Of a DNA stretch of 64,000 nucleotides, positions 1 to 12,374 are shown in pieces. Source of the stretch: Liolophura sinensis (lineage: Eukaryota; Mollusca; Polyplacophora; Chitonida; Chitonidae); contig NC_088302.1 in assembly GCF_032854445.1 (NCBI RefSeq), positions 47,652,521 through 47,716,520 on the forward strand. Reading direction: 5' to 3'. A model generated the notes under the pieces. It ran no database searches and had not been told where the DNA came from. It saw nothing but the letters and a program-made list of their open reading frames with translations. Positions within the stretch are counted from its first letter, which is position 1. Every line of letters starts with the position of its first letter. Position numbers and translations under genes: made by a program.

Positions 1-249
1 AGGACATGCCATGACATCTGTTTGCATGGGTTGGTTCTGGAATAAAGCACCCAATTTTTTCCTCTGTGTACCAGGTTATGTCAGCGTGAAGGGGTCAAAA
101 GAAACGATTTATGCCTGCTTTATGTATGCACTGCACTTGTATGTCACAGTTCTTGACAGTGACTATACATCCTGGGAATGCCACACCGTTGTATTCTACT
201 ACACACCAATCTCCCACTTGAAATAAAGTCTTGCATATGAATTTGGGGA

Positions 250-2110
250 AATGACCACAGGTTTGTCAGGAGGATTTTCCAATGGCATTCTACTAGGCAC
301 ACTGTCGTTGATTCCATCGGTTGTTCTTCACAAACGTCAAGGACTTCCTGGTGTTTCTCACTTTCCTGCTCATCATGGCGAGGGCCTTATTTCAAGACAC
401 CTACCAACCTCAATCCAAAGCACGGGCAATCCAGGACACCTTCAGATTTGCTACAACCCACAGCTAACATCTCTTTCTTGCATGGAAGACTTTTGCAAGC
501 TAAGTACTTGGTGAACTTGCATCGTGCCTTTAACTGGAATAAGTTTGCCCACTGCTGCTAGCTTTTCCTATTTTTCTATTGCGGCTTCACTTCCAACAAA
601 AAACAATTTTAATACTGCTGTTGGAAGCCTTGAGTTCCTGGTAAAGTGCGTGTCCACTTGTGAAAGCACCACCATGACGTGTAAAACTATCTACTGTTTG
701 TTTGAGTGACCTTTCAACTCCATCTGGAGCTCGATTCCCATGATTTGCCTCATAGAAGTTCCAAGACACTTTCTTGAAACTGTTTTCGAACGGCTCTATA
801 GACAGCAGATAAATATTAGCTTTCTGACGATGGAATGTTGAGCGGCTGAATCCACTCCATTATTGTATCCAAGTGTGACCGAACTGCAACTGGGTCATGC
901 AGAGTTGAATCCGTGATTGTGCTGCATGGTACAATATCTTGTGATGCTGAGAGGTACATCACCCTTGTATGTAGACATGCATGCTGATGTAAGCCTCCAA
1001 AATGCATTGACTGAATTTCTGTCACATTTCGACTTTGCTGAAATCAACATGGAGGAAGTACTCATTTGCTTAAAGGTTATGGCATACATTTTGACAGATA
1101 TGAAATTGTTGTCCTATGTACACGTAACTTTTCGAAGCATTAATTTCAGACTGAAATTTCTGAACAAGGTGATCCTCTTGGGTTTCTAGGACAGCCTTAA
1201 TGGTGACAACAGGTACTCCCAACTCCTCTGGGTTCTCCCTGTTTCTTCTGTCATTGCCACTGTGTCGTCGTTGCCACTGTCATTGTTACCACTGTGTCGT
1301 CGTGACCTCTTTGTTGCCTGGTGGCTGAATCAGGCGGTATAGGTCATACGCGCAAATTTTCAAATCTGTGCTGCATACTACAGTTTTAACAATGGTACTC
1401 AAATTCTTTGTGTCAATAATGTTCAAGCTGCACAGTTGTGAACAACAAATTACATGTTTTCATGTGATATGGATAAACATGTATCTCTGTCCTGCTCAAA
1501 ACAGGGCTGACCAGAACACCTCCCCACTCTGTAGAAGAATGAGTAAGACAGCTGCATAGAACTCTCGAACACAAACTTCAGGTGCAGGTTTCCCAAGCTA
1601 TTAAGCAAGGGTGGTCCCTGTTTCTTTTCTTTCTTTAACATCCTGGTGTTTTCTTTCCAGCAGTAATTAGTCTTGGAGGAAGCATCACTGCCTACTAATC
1701 CCATTCATTTCTTGACTCCCCTGGTTTCTGGTCATAGAAAACCCAACTGTTTGCGGCCACCGACAAACATTTGTATTTTCTTATAATTTTACCTGTGAAG
1801 AGCCTGGTTATCACCTGCTTTTCTCTCCGACTTTTTGTGGCTTTGTAACAGTCTCGAAGCTGCTGTATTATAGCATGATGGAAGGTCAGGGTACTCCAGA
1901 TTTTTTCACAAGGTCTGTAGATATGGCGGAGAAGCTAGTTTTTGTCCTGGGGGTATCCACAGAAGATAGGCTCGAATGGCTTTTTATTGTGCTGAATCTC
2001 TTCCTCAATTTATTTAACCGACGCCTTTGGTTTTCGCCTATCTTCCTTAGCATCTCTTTGTCTCTGTAGAGTTTGGATCTATTTTTCACCCCAGTCCCTC
2101 TACACTTTTG
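250..2110 (-). pseudogene. Degraded copy of a multicopy uncharacterised protein family (HGKGAPDG-type motif)
   Basis: On the - strand, several short open stretches line up in the order expected of one long protein. A basic segment comes first (about 2100-1886, rich in R and K). Next is a stretch with NLHLKF, LSYSFF and DRDTCL (1704-1450), then one with TEIQSMHFGG and HDPVAVRSHL (1025-816). WNFYEANHGNRAPDG follows (769-587), and VKGTMQVHQV lies below 587. From memory, the same motif order occurs in large uncharacterised protein families of corals, molluscs and fishes, whose copy number suggests spread by a transposable element. The frames are broken by stops and shifts between every segment, so this is a dead relic. 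The function of the intact family is not known to me. Confidence 0.6.
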
Positions 2111-2175
2111 CCTCTGTGTGAAATGATGAAAATATTTTACATATTTTTTCAAACCTAAAATTGCATTATTTGTGG

Positions 2176-2207
2176 GTGTGTGTATGTGTGTGTGTGTGTG
2201 TGTGTGC
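2176..2207. repeat. (TG)n microsatellite
   Basis: A run of mostly TG dinucleotides about 30 bases long, interrupted near its start. Confidence 0.9.
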
Positions 2208-2269
2208 AGGGGTATTAAGAGCATTTTTTCATACTTGTAATATATTTTGTACACTGTCTCAGAAACTTC

Positions 2270-2435
2270 TAACGAGTGTAGTCAGTGTGAGTTCAAGTCC
2301 AGCTTCCTAGCTGGTCCCATAACGAAAGGTATGCCAACAACCTGCGGATGGTGGTATGTCTTCCCTTGGCTAGGTCTGGTTTCTCCCATCACAATGCTGA
2401 CTGCTATTGTAAAGCATCAATCAAATAAGGAATAC
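2270..2435 (+). mobile_element. SINE family A, diverged copy, + orientation
   Basis: It carries the B-box-like GTGAGTTCAAGTCCAG, then diverged versions of the family body (CAACCTGCGGATGG, CACAATGCTG) and an AATAAGGAAT end. It is the sense counterpart of the - strand copies at 45.3 kb and elsewhere. Confidence 0.6.
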
Positions 2436-3649
2436 GCATATTTTAAACAAATCTAGGCTTGTATACACATCTTTGATGTGTGCTTGGGGAAAATGTATCA
2501 CTTTATCAAGTCTGTGGGCTTCAACCATATTTCTATACTACAAAACTATAATTTTATATCACCTTTGTAAGTGCACATTAGCTCCATCCGGGTCGGGGGC
2601 TGCCTTAAATTGACCACCTTCTTACAATTTCAGCTCTATTGTGTTGAAGTCGCCCGATTTGCCTCTGTACCCTCTGCTCCCTTGGTGCTTTGTTAAAAGG
2701 GCAATCCTTTGTCTCTTTCCCAGTTATCTGTCAGTTTTGTACTTCTGCTTTTTCTTAAGGAAATACAGTTCCCTTCACTGCAGATCTGCATCTCGCTTTT
2801 GGAAGTATACACGCTGTTTCTCTGCATTAATGATTCATGCCATAAGTCAACCTATATGCTCAAAAAAACAACAAAATAAGTTAAATTTTAATCCATATTG
2901 TCCTTGGTGTTACATTTTCTAAAAAATCTATGATTGCTCCCTTCCATAATGTCTTCATCACTAAGTTCATAACCAATAACACTGTTCACCATTAATCCAG
3001 TTTAACAGCGTTTAACTTTCAAAAACTTAAACGCTTATGGTTGATAGATCAGTACAACATTACTGACCTGTAGAAAACACACGAAACCAGCTCAGCATTT
3101 ACGTAGGGTGAACTGTTGAGTTCTGTACTGTTGCCCATCATGTTTCCATCAAAAGTGCATGAAATATCAGACTGTCCACTAGCGGCCAAACTTTGATAAT
3201 TTAGGGAGGGTTCATTATTCTGCTCAAATTACGACAAAAATAACACCACTGATATAGAAACCAGAGACCAGGGTTTTAGTTTATGTTTAATTGCAGAATT
3301 AATAAATGAATTTGGCTATTTTGTACATAATGTCCTCTAGTACTATCACTATAAACTATAATATTGTCATTTTTTAACAAAAAAATGTGTGGATATAATA
3401 AATCGTGAAAATATCCAACCAACACTCCGACAAAGTATTCTATGCTCATTCAATGCACATCATGAAATTTTAACCAAAATAATTTATCGTTCTTTTCAGT
3501 TATTATCTCAGTATTATGAGGTATATGTATAGGCCTACAGCCTCAAAACAGGGCTGAAAATTTTACAAACTACACATTCTTTATATTCATAAAGTGCCTG
3601 TGACCGGTATATTGCAATTACAATAAAATGACTCTTCATCAAGAGTAAG
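2436..3649. other. AT-rich intergenic DNA, no gene seen
   Basis: No open frame with recognisable protein, splice structure or clear repeat was found on either strand. Confidence 0.6.
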
Positions 3650-3955
3650 ACCGCTTGAGTGGCCTAATGGTTAGAGCGTCCGCCTAGAAGTCGAGAGACG
3701 CTGGGATCAAACCCATGTCAGGTCATACCAAAGACTTTAAAAATGGTACTTGCTGCTGCATTGCGTGATGTCCAGCAGTGCGAGGTTTGATTGGTTGGCT
3801 CGCTGTCAGGGTGGGTGTCATGTCTGGTGTCATGCATGGACTTGGCCTGCCACAAGGAGACACAACCTATTTACACCCACCTAATGACTCCTCTCCGTCA
3901 TATGACTGAAAAATTGCTAAGTACATCGTTAAACCCCAAGCATAATACATACATC
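3650..3955 (+). mobile_element. SINE family B, tRNA-derived, near full length
   Basis: The head resembles a tRNA, with an A-box region TGGCCTAATGGTTAGAGCG and a B-box region GGGATCAAACCC. A shared body follows, ending in CGTTAAACCCCAAGCA and an ATACATACATCC tail. A second copy lies on the - strand at about 46.93-47.31 kb. Translating both bodies in the same frame gives similar peptides (ACHKETQPIYTHLM against PCHKRTQYMYTHLM), which confirms homology. The stretch has no proper tRNA fold with a CCA end, so it is not called a tRNA gene. Confidence 0.8.
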
Positions 3956-4699
3956 CACGGTGATGCTAAGTCTCGGTGCCTGTTTCGACCGAATGTCGTT
4001 ATCTGGAAATGCTGCAGTACTCATCAGTATTTTTCACGTAAGCAATTTCATTCTATTCCACTTCACAAAACGTAAATCACAACTGTCTCTCTGTATTGGC
4101 AATATTGACAATAACCACCACGAAAATCTTACAGGGAGAAATGTCACATCATCTATGAATAGCGGTTTTCTATTTGGCGCTTTCGATATCTTTCCCCTGG
4201 AAAATGTAACCCTGGGATGAAAAAAATTAAACCCTGGCATAGGCTGAAGATGGCTACCTACATTTAGTTTTCCCTGCTTGCAAAAGGCGTCTCATGCCAT
4301 TCTTTCAAAGTTTTTTATTTTTATTTTTGACAATCCATTACAAATTACTGAATAGAGTACAGGCGTTTTAATTTCGGTGTTAATTGTTCATGGAAATTTC
4401 ATATGTAGACCTTCATGAGTCATGATACTAAAATTTCTGAAAACTGTTATGGAAAGATTGGCCTGATGGGACCCAGATCGGACGTTCAAGCTTTATTTTT
4501 CATGATTTGGGGGCAAGCGGAACAGTCCTCGGCAGTAGCAGTCATTTTTAAAAAGTCTGCATTTCCCCTTCTGTTTACTTCACACGACTTGTTGGATCTG
4601 TTTTATCCTCAGCTCTCAGCTGGGTTTACCTGGGATACTTTTTGTCCATGGAGCAATTATTATTTTATCCTAGGATATTTTTCGAAAGGGAGATGCAGT

Positions 4700-4812
4700 T
4701 CACCGGAAGACGCCAACACGGGGAACTGAATCACAACATAACAGATGTGGCTTCCTTAGGTCTATGTACAGTCTTGACACAGCTTCCAATGTTTTGACAG
4801 GATTTGTACAGG
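4700..4812 (+). promoter_or_regulatory. Possible FAM174 promoter/5' leader
   Basis: The stretch contains CACCGGAAGAC, an ETS-type core often found in housekeeping promoters. It is followed by a TTTGTACAG that could be a 3' splice site directly before the start codon. Whether the leader is spliced or contiguous cannot be told from sequence. Confidence 0.3.
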
Positions 4813-7642
4813 ATGCCTCGGCACGTTTTCATCCCATTGGCTTTGTGTCTACTCGCTTTTCTTTGCCAAACAGATGCAAAGGACGAATCTGTCACTGATG
4901 CACATAAATCGACACTGACACCAACGAATGCCACGTGCAGCCATAATGACACAAATTGTGAAACATCAGTTTTCCAACTTATTGACTTGGCCAAGAACAG
5001 AGCCATGTTGGTGCGAACATTTTACGTGTTGCTTTCCGTGACAGCAGTTGTGGTGCTGTATTTTGTGGTTAAAAGTGTCATGTAAGTGTATATTTTCTGC
5101 TTCATGTACTTCAGTTAAATTATACGTTGAGTAAGTTTTACGTGCAATTATATCTGACATTTACCAGCCCATTGGATTTGCTTCAACAGTAAAAGGTTTG
5201 GTGCTTCTAATTCCTATGCACTCATGCCAATCAAACCTCTTATTGGCTCTGCATATCTCTACCTTTGCTTTCTCTGGTAGCTCCACGAGTGAAGTTGACA
5301 GCAGATTTAACAATGGACTACTGCACCGAGCTGCTAGGTCACCTTCACACACTCCCAAGATGCGCTCGCTGTTCTACCTAAACAGCGGCCTTAAACCTTA
5401 AGTATTAAACCTTTACCTTACATCATGCATTAATGAACATATAAATCATGTCTGCATACAACTGTAACTTCAGTTTGATGTTCCGATCAGCAGATTGGTA
5501 GAGCAAATCCTTTGTGTTTTGACAAAACGTCTTTGCTTTGGCATACTTCGGTTTGGACTAAATTTCATGCAATAATCAATTTCATGTCATGTGACATCGT
5601 GAAACCCCATGGTTTTATAGCTTGACAGATTATGATGTTTCCAACCAGCATCCAGGGTTATGTGGCAGTGAGTACGGCAGCCAAAAATGACGAACAACCC
5701 ATCGAAGTTTGATTTTGTCATACATATTGGAGTAGGGACCGTGCATGTTTGTTTTGAAGCGTCCCTTTATATGTTGTTTGTACAGCACATCAGTGCATCG
5801 TTAGATCAGTTGAACCACATTCATACAGCTAACTCTCCAGTAGACCTATGCATTATACAGCTGTTTTATTTACTTTTTGTGTAGCATGATAGTCTTGAAG
5901 ATCATCGCGTCATGTTAAAACAGGATCATTTCTCTGCTACTTTCCAGTTGATGGTAACAAACCACGTTTAGTGGTGTCAACAACCATTTTATAAGCCATG
6001 CAGCCCGATTATTAGTAATCCGAGTGAAGTGGATGCACATGAATATTGCCTGTAGATGTCTTTCCGTGTTGGTCATGTTGGTAATGGATGTATATCAGGA
6101 GAATTGTCAAGCTGTCTAGCCGTACTGATCACATGTTGGTAATGGATATATATCAGGAGAATTGTCAAGCTGTCTAGCCGTACTGATCACGTGTTGGTAA
6201 TGGATGTATATCAGGAGAATTGTCAACCTGCCTAGCCGTACTGATCACATGTTGGTAATGGATATATATCAGGAGAATTGTCAAGCTGTCTAGCCGTACT
6301 GATCACGTGTTGGTAATGGATGTATGTCAGGAGAATTGTCAAGCTGCCTAGCCGTACTGATCACATGTTGGTAATGGATGTATGTCAGGAGAATTGTCAA
6401 GCTGTCTAGCCGTACAGATCACATGTTGGTAATGGATATATATCAGGAGAATTGTCAAGCTGTCCAGCCATACTGATCACATGTTGGTAATGGATGTATA
6501 TCAGGAGAATTGTCAAGCTGTCTAGCCGTACTGATCACATGTTGGTAATGGATGTATATCAGGACAATTGTCAAGCTGTCCAGCCATACTGATCACATGT
6601 TGGTAATGGATGTATGTCAGGAGAATTGTCAAGCTGTCTAGCTGTACTGATCACATGTTGGTAATGGATATATATCAGAAGAATTGTCAAGCTGTCCAGC
6701 TGTGCTGATCACATGTTGGTAATGGATGTATATCAGGAGAATTGTCAAGCTGCCTAGCCGTACTGATCACGTTGGTAATGGATATATATCAGGAGAATTG
6801 TCAAGCGCCTGTAAGTGTTCAGCCGTACTGATCACATGTTGCTATTCTGCAGGATTTGACATTAAGGGTGCATCAGTGCACATGTGCACATACCTTGTAG
6901 CCAATTGCGCCCCAAAAAAAGGTATATTGCAACCTTTTTTTAAATCTGGCATGTCTGGGTGCACTTTTCACCCACACATTTTTTTCTGATAATTCAGCCC
7001 AGTCTGCATTTCAAAGTTCATGCACATCAAAGGAAGACAAGGTGGGGGCTCTCGCTAACTGTTGCAGCAGAAGACATGATTTTACAGAATGTGTCAACAG
7101 ACAGATGCTTATTCAATCTAGCAACTACCATAAAATCACACCTTTTTACCTGGGTTAGTTTTGGAGACACCGTACCTTGTCTCGCCTGTATTTCTGTGAA
7201 CTCCCAAGACCCCTGAAATGCCGATTGGGCTGATTCAGCCCCTTTGCTGACCAATGATGAACAGGGATTTTAAAGAAATCTACATTGTGAGATACTCAAT
7301 AAAAATGAAGTGGGGTCCGTTTTGATGTGTTTGTGAGGTTACACCCAACAAATTTTTTTTTTCTTGATGGCCTAACCTTTTTCCTTCATCATTACATCCC
7401 AAACACAGTCACAGAAGTATGTTTTAGTATAGCTGGAGTAAAACGAATAATTTGTTTTGTCTTATTTTGACTGTATATGTTGGTTGTATTGTGCACACAG
7501 GTTGAGGAGGAAGAACAATAAAACCAGGAAATACGGAGTTGTGAGTACTGCCGCCTCGGAGCTAGAGATGCAGCCTCTGGACCAGGGCGACGATGATGAT
7601 GACATGACCTTATATGAAGCCAGGTTGACAAAGCTGAAGTAG
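4813..7642 (+). CDS. FAM174: FAM174-like single-pass membrane protein (two coding exons)
   Basis: Coding exons are 4813-5081 and 7501-7642, joined through a GT-AG intron (CAT|GTAAGT to CACACAG|GTTG); the split codon reads ATG. The product is 136 aa. A signal peptide occupies residues 1-22. It is followed by a short luminal part with N-glycosylation sequons (NAT, NDT), one membrane segment at about 69-89, and a basic cytosolic start (LRRKNNKTRKYGVV). The tail is acidic (DDDDDMTLYEA). The FYVLLSVTA...YFVV membrane segment followed by RKNxKTRKYGV is the hallmark of the FAM174A/B family, whose members are small membrane proteins linked to Golgi and endomembranes. Length fits the family. I start at 4813 because it is the first ATG and begins a good signal peptide. 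The intron contains a 58-bp tandem array. Confidence 0.9.
6073..6840. repeat. 58-bp tandem array, about 13 copies
   Basis: The unit starts CATGTTGGTAATGGATRTA and ends near GCCGTACTGATCA. Thirteen occurrences of TGGTAATGGA are spaced about 56-60 bp apart, with few differences between units. It lies in the FAM174 intron. Confidence 0.93.
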
Positions 7643-7701
7643 CCCATAGAGTGATCTCCCCCTTTTTGCCTTATAATGCTCTATTGTCTGACAGTTTGTT
7701 C

Positions 7702-7707
7702 AATAAA
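7702..7707 (+). terminator. Poly(A) signal for FAM174
   Basis: AATAAA lies 60 bp after the FAM174 stop codon. A transposon-like element begins just downstream, at 7721. Confidence 0.7.
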
Positions 7708-7716
7708 TGGCCATAT

Positions 7717-9140
7717 TTAAAGAGAAAGACAGCACCTGACTAATGTGTATGTGCACTGAAAGACTACCATTCAAAGTATCTTAAAGCAGCATTAAATATT
7801 TTTTTAGAATTTTTTCAGCCATGGAAAAGTTTAGTGAAACCTTGCCTTGACACAACTTCAGCATGTCTCCATTATCGAGAGCAAGGTGACGTCACGTTTA
7901 CTCTAGCTCTCAAATGTCTCTAAAGTTATTTTCCGTATAATAGTCTAGGCAGTAGTCTATGGCAGGTAAAAGTTGTGGATTTTGGCCTAAGTAATAAATA
8001 TAGTTTCCTCAGAAATTAGACATACTGGAAGAATACTAGTGTAAGTGAACTGTTGATACAACAGGCCTACTATATCATTTACAAGGGGCTCCATCAATCT
8101 TGTTTTAACAGCCTAGCTGCAGATGCATGGCCGGGGTGTTCCTGGCTCAGGTAGTAGCCTCCGAAGGGGTTGTGTTGGTGATTTTGACCCCTATTAAATG
8201 TTTACAGAATTACAATAGGATTGTTGTACAACTAGATTCATGCTCAATTCTGAAAGAAATCGAAATAAATCTAAGCACCACTGAGGCTGATCTAGGCATT
8301 TGACTTGCGCTGGATTTTATGCTTCAGGTTTGGAGTGGCGGTTTTTAAGATGAGAGCAGTGCTGACCTAGTTATTGCGGGTGTCAGAGAAAACACCTCAG
8401 CTTGAACATGGTGTTTCAACAGTTTTTCTGTATTTTATGAAGTAAAACAGAAAAACATCCCTTGCATGCGAGAAAGACGAAGGAGCAAAATTTAAATTCT
8501 TCAGTTGTAATAAATTCAGAGACAAAAAAAACTATATCATGAGATTCAATTAATTTTAAGTGTTCTCTGCTGACATGCCGTCTTCTCATTCCCATAAACC
8601 GGCATTCCAAACGAATTTTTGCACCAACTCTGATATTTGTTAGTTAGAAAAAACTGACTAAATGCTAAAATGAATGGCAAAAAATGTATGTCGGGAGATG
8701 AATGCAGTTTGGGCCGAGACAGTATGCTACTGCCTGACATAATTTGTGATACTGTCGTTGAATATTACACGTCTTGTAACTCAGCTGAGTTTAGCTCTGT
8801 GGTGGTCTGTTGGTGATACAGCTACACATAACTAAATAGTTGTAAACGGCCTCAAAATGATGTATTTAATATGCAGCAGTTCTGCGTTATCACCTGTGAC
8901 TTCGCGGAGTGAATGGGAGAAGGTTACGTCACATCTTAGGCCGCAACATGTTTGATTGGATGAAATTCTCAGGATGGCTGCCTCAACTCGCACCAGCCAT
9001 TTATGCAGTATTGTCGTTTTGTTCTGCGCAGTATTCGTTGAAATCTCATGAAAATAATAAAGTGTAATACTTTTTAGAAAGCTTGAGTATCCTGCTATCG
9101 ATTGAAATATGTTTTAGCCAGGTGCTGTCTCGTCCTTTAA
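7717..9140. mobile_element. Non-autonomous DNA transposon with TTAA target duplication
   Basis: The left end reads TTAA-AGAGAAAGACAGCACCTG. The right end is its near reverse complement, CAGGTGCTGTCTCGTCCT-TTAA. The inverted ends match over about 24 bp with a few mismatches, and both abut TTAA. No transposase frame exists in the 1.4 kb between them. TTAA duplication is typical of piggyBac-type transposons; assignment to that group is inference. Confidence 0.6.
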
Positions 9141-11050
9141 AGTTTGTAAACTCACCTTGTTTGCTTAAGGCTTGAAATCCATTTGTTAACATTTCATTCC
9201 AGTGCTTTATATTGTACATAGGATGTACTCTGTGTAGGTAACTACATTGGAATTATGCAATTGCTACGAGATACACACATTTCTCTGTGTGTGTGTGTTT
9301 TTTTTTTTGTTTTTTTTTGACTATTATTAACGTGTATATAAAGATTGAGACTCATTGGGTGATATTTTATTACAGACTACAATACTGAGAGATTGAGCAA
9401 TAAGCCACATTCACATTTTAAGGGCGCCATGTTTTTTTCAGTTGAAATGTTGCACAATCTCTCAGTACACTGCAGCTGGGAGCCAAGTCAAAGGCCTGTT
9501 GCAGCAAGTTTACTACATTAAATATCTATTTCATTGAAATTCTGTCTATTGTCTGTAACGTGTTGAAAAAAGAATAGATAGAAACTGTAAATGCCAAGTA
9601 GAAGGTGCTACTGTAAAATGTGTCATTTCATTAGTCACCTCAGTCTCCATTTTCCGTGACTGTGTGCTAATATGACAGCAGCTGCTCTTTTGTGGCGACT
9701 CTTTTTTTTTTGTGCACAGCCAGCAATACAAATGTGAATGTGGTCTATGAACAGGGGGTTAGCCAGAAAGATGAAAGCAGGTGACTAAACATCCCTTTTT
9801 GAGGCCATTTTGTTATAGGAGGGTGTCCAGATTTCATTTTCTCCTTTCTATCCCATGTTATAAGTGCTGAAAACAAGGTGGCCAAGTAACACCAGTCCCC
9901 TTTTTCACAGTTCCTAGTGGTAACTGGCTAAACCTATGCCTGCGAGCTACTCAACATCTTTATCAAACTTAACATACACATGCAGTTTTATGTCTGTATA
10001 ATATGACATTATACTATGTGTAAACAACCTTACTCATAAAATCTGTGATTATCATCATCAAGCAGTATTAGAAAAGAATGATAGAGAATGACCTAAAATA
10101 CTGTTCAGATGTTCTAACATCAGCGATTTGACCAGCTTTGGATGCATGTAAAATGACTGGTTGTTTAACTTTATTCAGTGTACATGATTATGTCGTATGG
10201 TTTATTTTTGACATTAAGACTTTCTGTGACTTCTTTTAAGCCATGTGAGTGTCATTTGCTTGTACACGTATGTGTATTTATTTATGTGCTAGATGGTTGT
10301 TTAACAGCTTACTGGTGAGCTTTCCACTTATACAATGGTGCAGTTTTATGGGTGAAGGAAATAGGATGTACATGTATACACATTGAAAAATAAGAGAAAA
10401 AGTATAACTAACACAGAATACTTGCCTCAAAGTTTGTCCCTAGCCTATAAATTTGCTGAGAGATGGTTTGTTAAGTTATCTATTCCCATCTAACTGAAAC
10501 ATTAATAGCATTGTTTTGTTCATTGTTAAAAAGTGTGATGCTTTAGATGTATTTTCTGCTAAAATTGTAAAGAACGACAAAGTATTTAACTCCTGCTATA
10601 TTTGTATAATTAGCATGACTGCATTTAGCATGGAAATCTGTTCTAAGAATGGCTTATATTTACCTGCAAAGTAAGCTGGATATTTGATACACAGTACCTG
10701 AATTCTGTTAATACCGTGGCCATGCAGTCCATAGACTGAGATATAAGCACAGGTTTTGCAACCTTTGGCACTGACTTTTGTTGGAAAATTCTTCAGAAAA
10801 TCTCAGTCATTCTTGGAAATAATGTGTTTTGAGATATGTCAACTCGATTGACTTTATGGAATGTCAGTCATGTTGTGAAACTGACATAATGCAAAAGACA
10901 ACCTTACTCGAGCAACCCAGGCTATAGAACAGTCAAAACACACAGGTGGATAATGATGTTGTTTTTGATAGCTTATTCTACAGCAATTTATGTGCCATGA
11001 CATGAAATGTCAGACACAGGTGTACATGGAAATAAGACTGAAAATTAAAT
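9141..11050. other. Intergenic DNA, no gene seen
   Basis: It contains short TG and T runs near 9285-9320. There are also two nested small inverted repeats: ACTGAGAGATTG near 9383 with CAATCTCTCAGT near 9455, and CCACATTCACATTT near 9405 with AATGTGAATGTGG near 9730. No supportable coding exon was found. Part of it could be an extended FAM174 3' untranslated region. Confidence 0.5.
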
Positions 11051-11209
11051 ATCGTAGATTCACTGTTGATGTGACATTTGTGAATAGGACACTTTCGCGA
11101 GATATCATAGATTCACTGTTGATGTGACATTTGTGAATAGGACACTTGCGCGAGATATCATAGATTCACTGTTGATGTGACATTTGTGAATAGGACATTT
11201 ATGCGAGAT
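11051..11209. repeat. 53-bp tandem repeat, 3 copies
   Basis: Units begin at 11051, 11104 and 11157 with ATCRTAGATTCACTGTTG and end in GCGAGAT. They are almost identical. Confidence 0.93.
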
Positions 11210-12061
11210 ATCATGGAATTACCATTTGTATAAGCTACAGAATGAGATTTTAAAAAAAAAAAGTCAATAGGATGGTGGATCCCTATTTTCAATCTGCCAG
11301 CGTCCACGTCAGAAGGCTCTGTTACAATTTGGACATCATCTTGCATTTAGATGTGAACTAGGCCTTACCCAGTAACAAGAATTTCTTGATTATGCTGCAT
11401 TGTATTGATTCTTCTCTATAACAGATTTATATTAGGTAATGTGAAGTTCACCATTGTAATATGGTTCTCTTAAAGTATCGATAATATGGTAGTTTGCCAT
11501 GATAGATGTTAATTCAGCGAGCTTAATGATCTCCGTCCCTATTCAAAATTCTGACCTACCTTGTAGGTCGACTAACGACCAAATGAATGTCAGAGGTATA
11601 AAATGTGGAGGTAGTATATTTAACATTAAATTAGATAGATGTTTGTTTCAAAATGATGCCCACATACCTGATTATTGTAGAAAGAGTGTCCTTTCTGCAA
11701 ACTTAGTATTAAATATATTGTATCTATTTTTTACGTTATCATTATATACCTGTACTGACAGTACACCTGTAGTGTTAGTCTTAAATTTTACTTAGCAGGT
11801 GTTACAAGTAGCTTTCAAGTGTCTATTTTTTGCATAATATTTTGTTACATTTTTTCTCTGAGGGACTAGAAATTCGCTTTACTGTTACTGATGAGTATGA
11901 AGGACATAATGATGAAAATATATGTATTTTTTTTCTTGCGTATTTACATATATGTACTTAAATCAAGTTAAAGTAAAAGAAAACTTTAACTATGAAGTAA
12001 GGCTCATCATACAGACAACTGAAAACTGTGGACAAAAATACTTTCATTTGCTATCTCGGAT

Positions 12062-12374
12062 TTGAGAGCGTTCAAAGGCATTCAAATATTTGAATACTGT
12101 CTATGATGGGCTTTATGGGCCATACTTACAGTATCTAGGAACTCTGATGTCACACCACCTTTTTTCCTGATCTTCACTAGAAGGAATTTTTGGGAACTTT
12201 ATTTCAGTAATCTTTTACTCATACATGTAGGTAAAAAAAAATGTTCCACCAGTCATTGTCCTGATTAGAGTTGGATAAACTTCCTGTGACGTCAGAGTTC
12301 CTAACCTCTGATGGTATGGTCCAAAAAGCCCACCTTAGAATTCAAATGTTTGAGCGCCTTTACCTCTTTTCACA
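12062..12374. mobile_element. Foldback (long inverted repeat) element
   Basis: The left arm (about 12062-12165) reads GAGCGTTCAAAGGC, ATTTGAAT, GGGCTTTATGGGCCATAC, AGGAACTCTGATGTCAC. The right arm (about 12285-12374) is the imperfect reverse complement: GTGACGTCAGAGTTCCT, GGTATGGTCCAAAAAGCCC, ATTCAAATGTTTGAGCGCC. Arms of about 100 bp flank a 120-bp centre without an ORF. This is the shape of a MITE or foldback element. Confidence 0.65.

Noticed and set aside
3650-3725. True tRNA gene
   Set aside because: A-box and B-box are present, but the stems are poor and the sequence runs into a SINE body shared with 47 kb.
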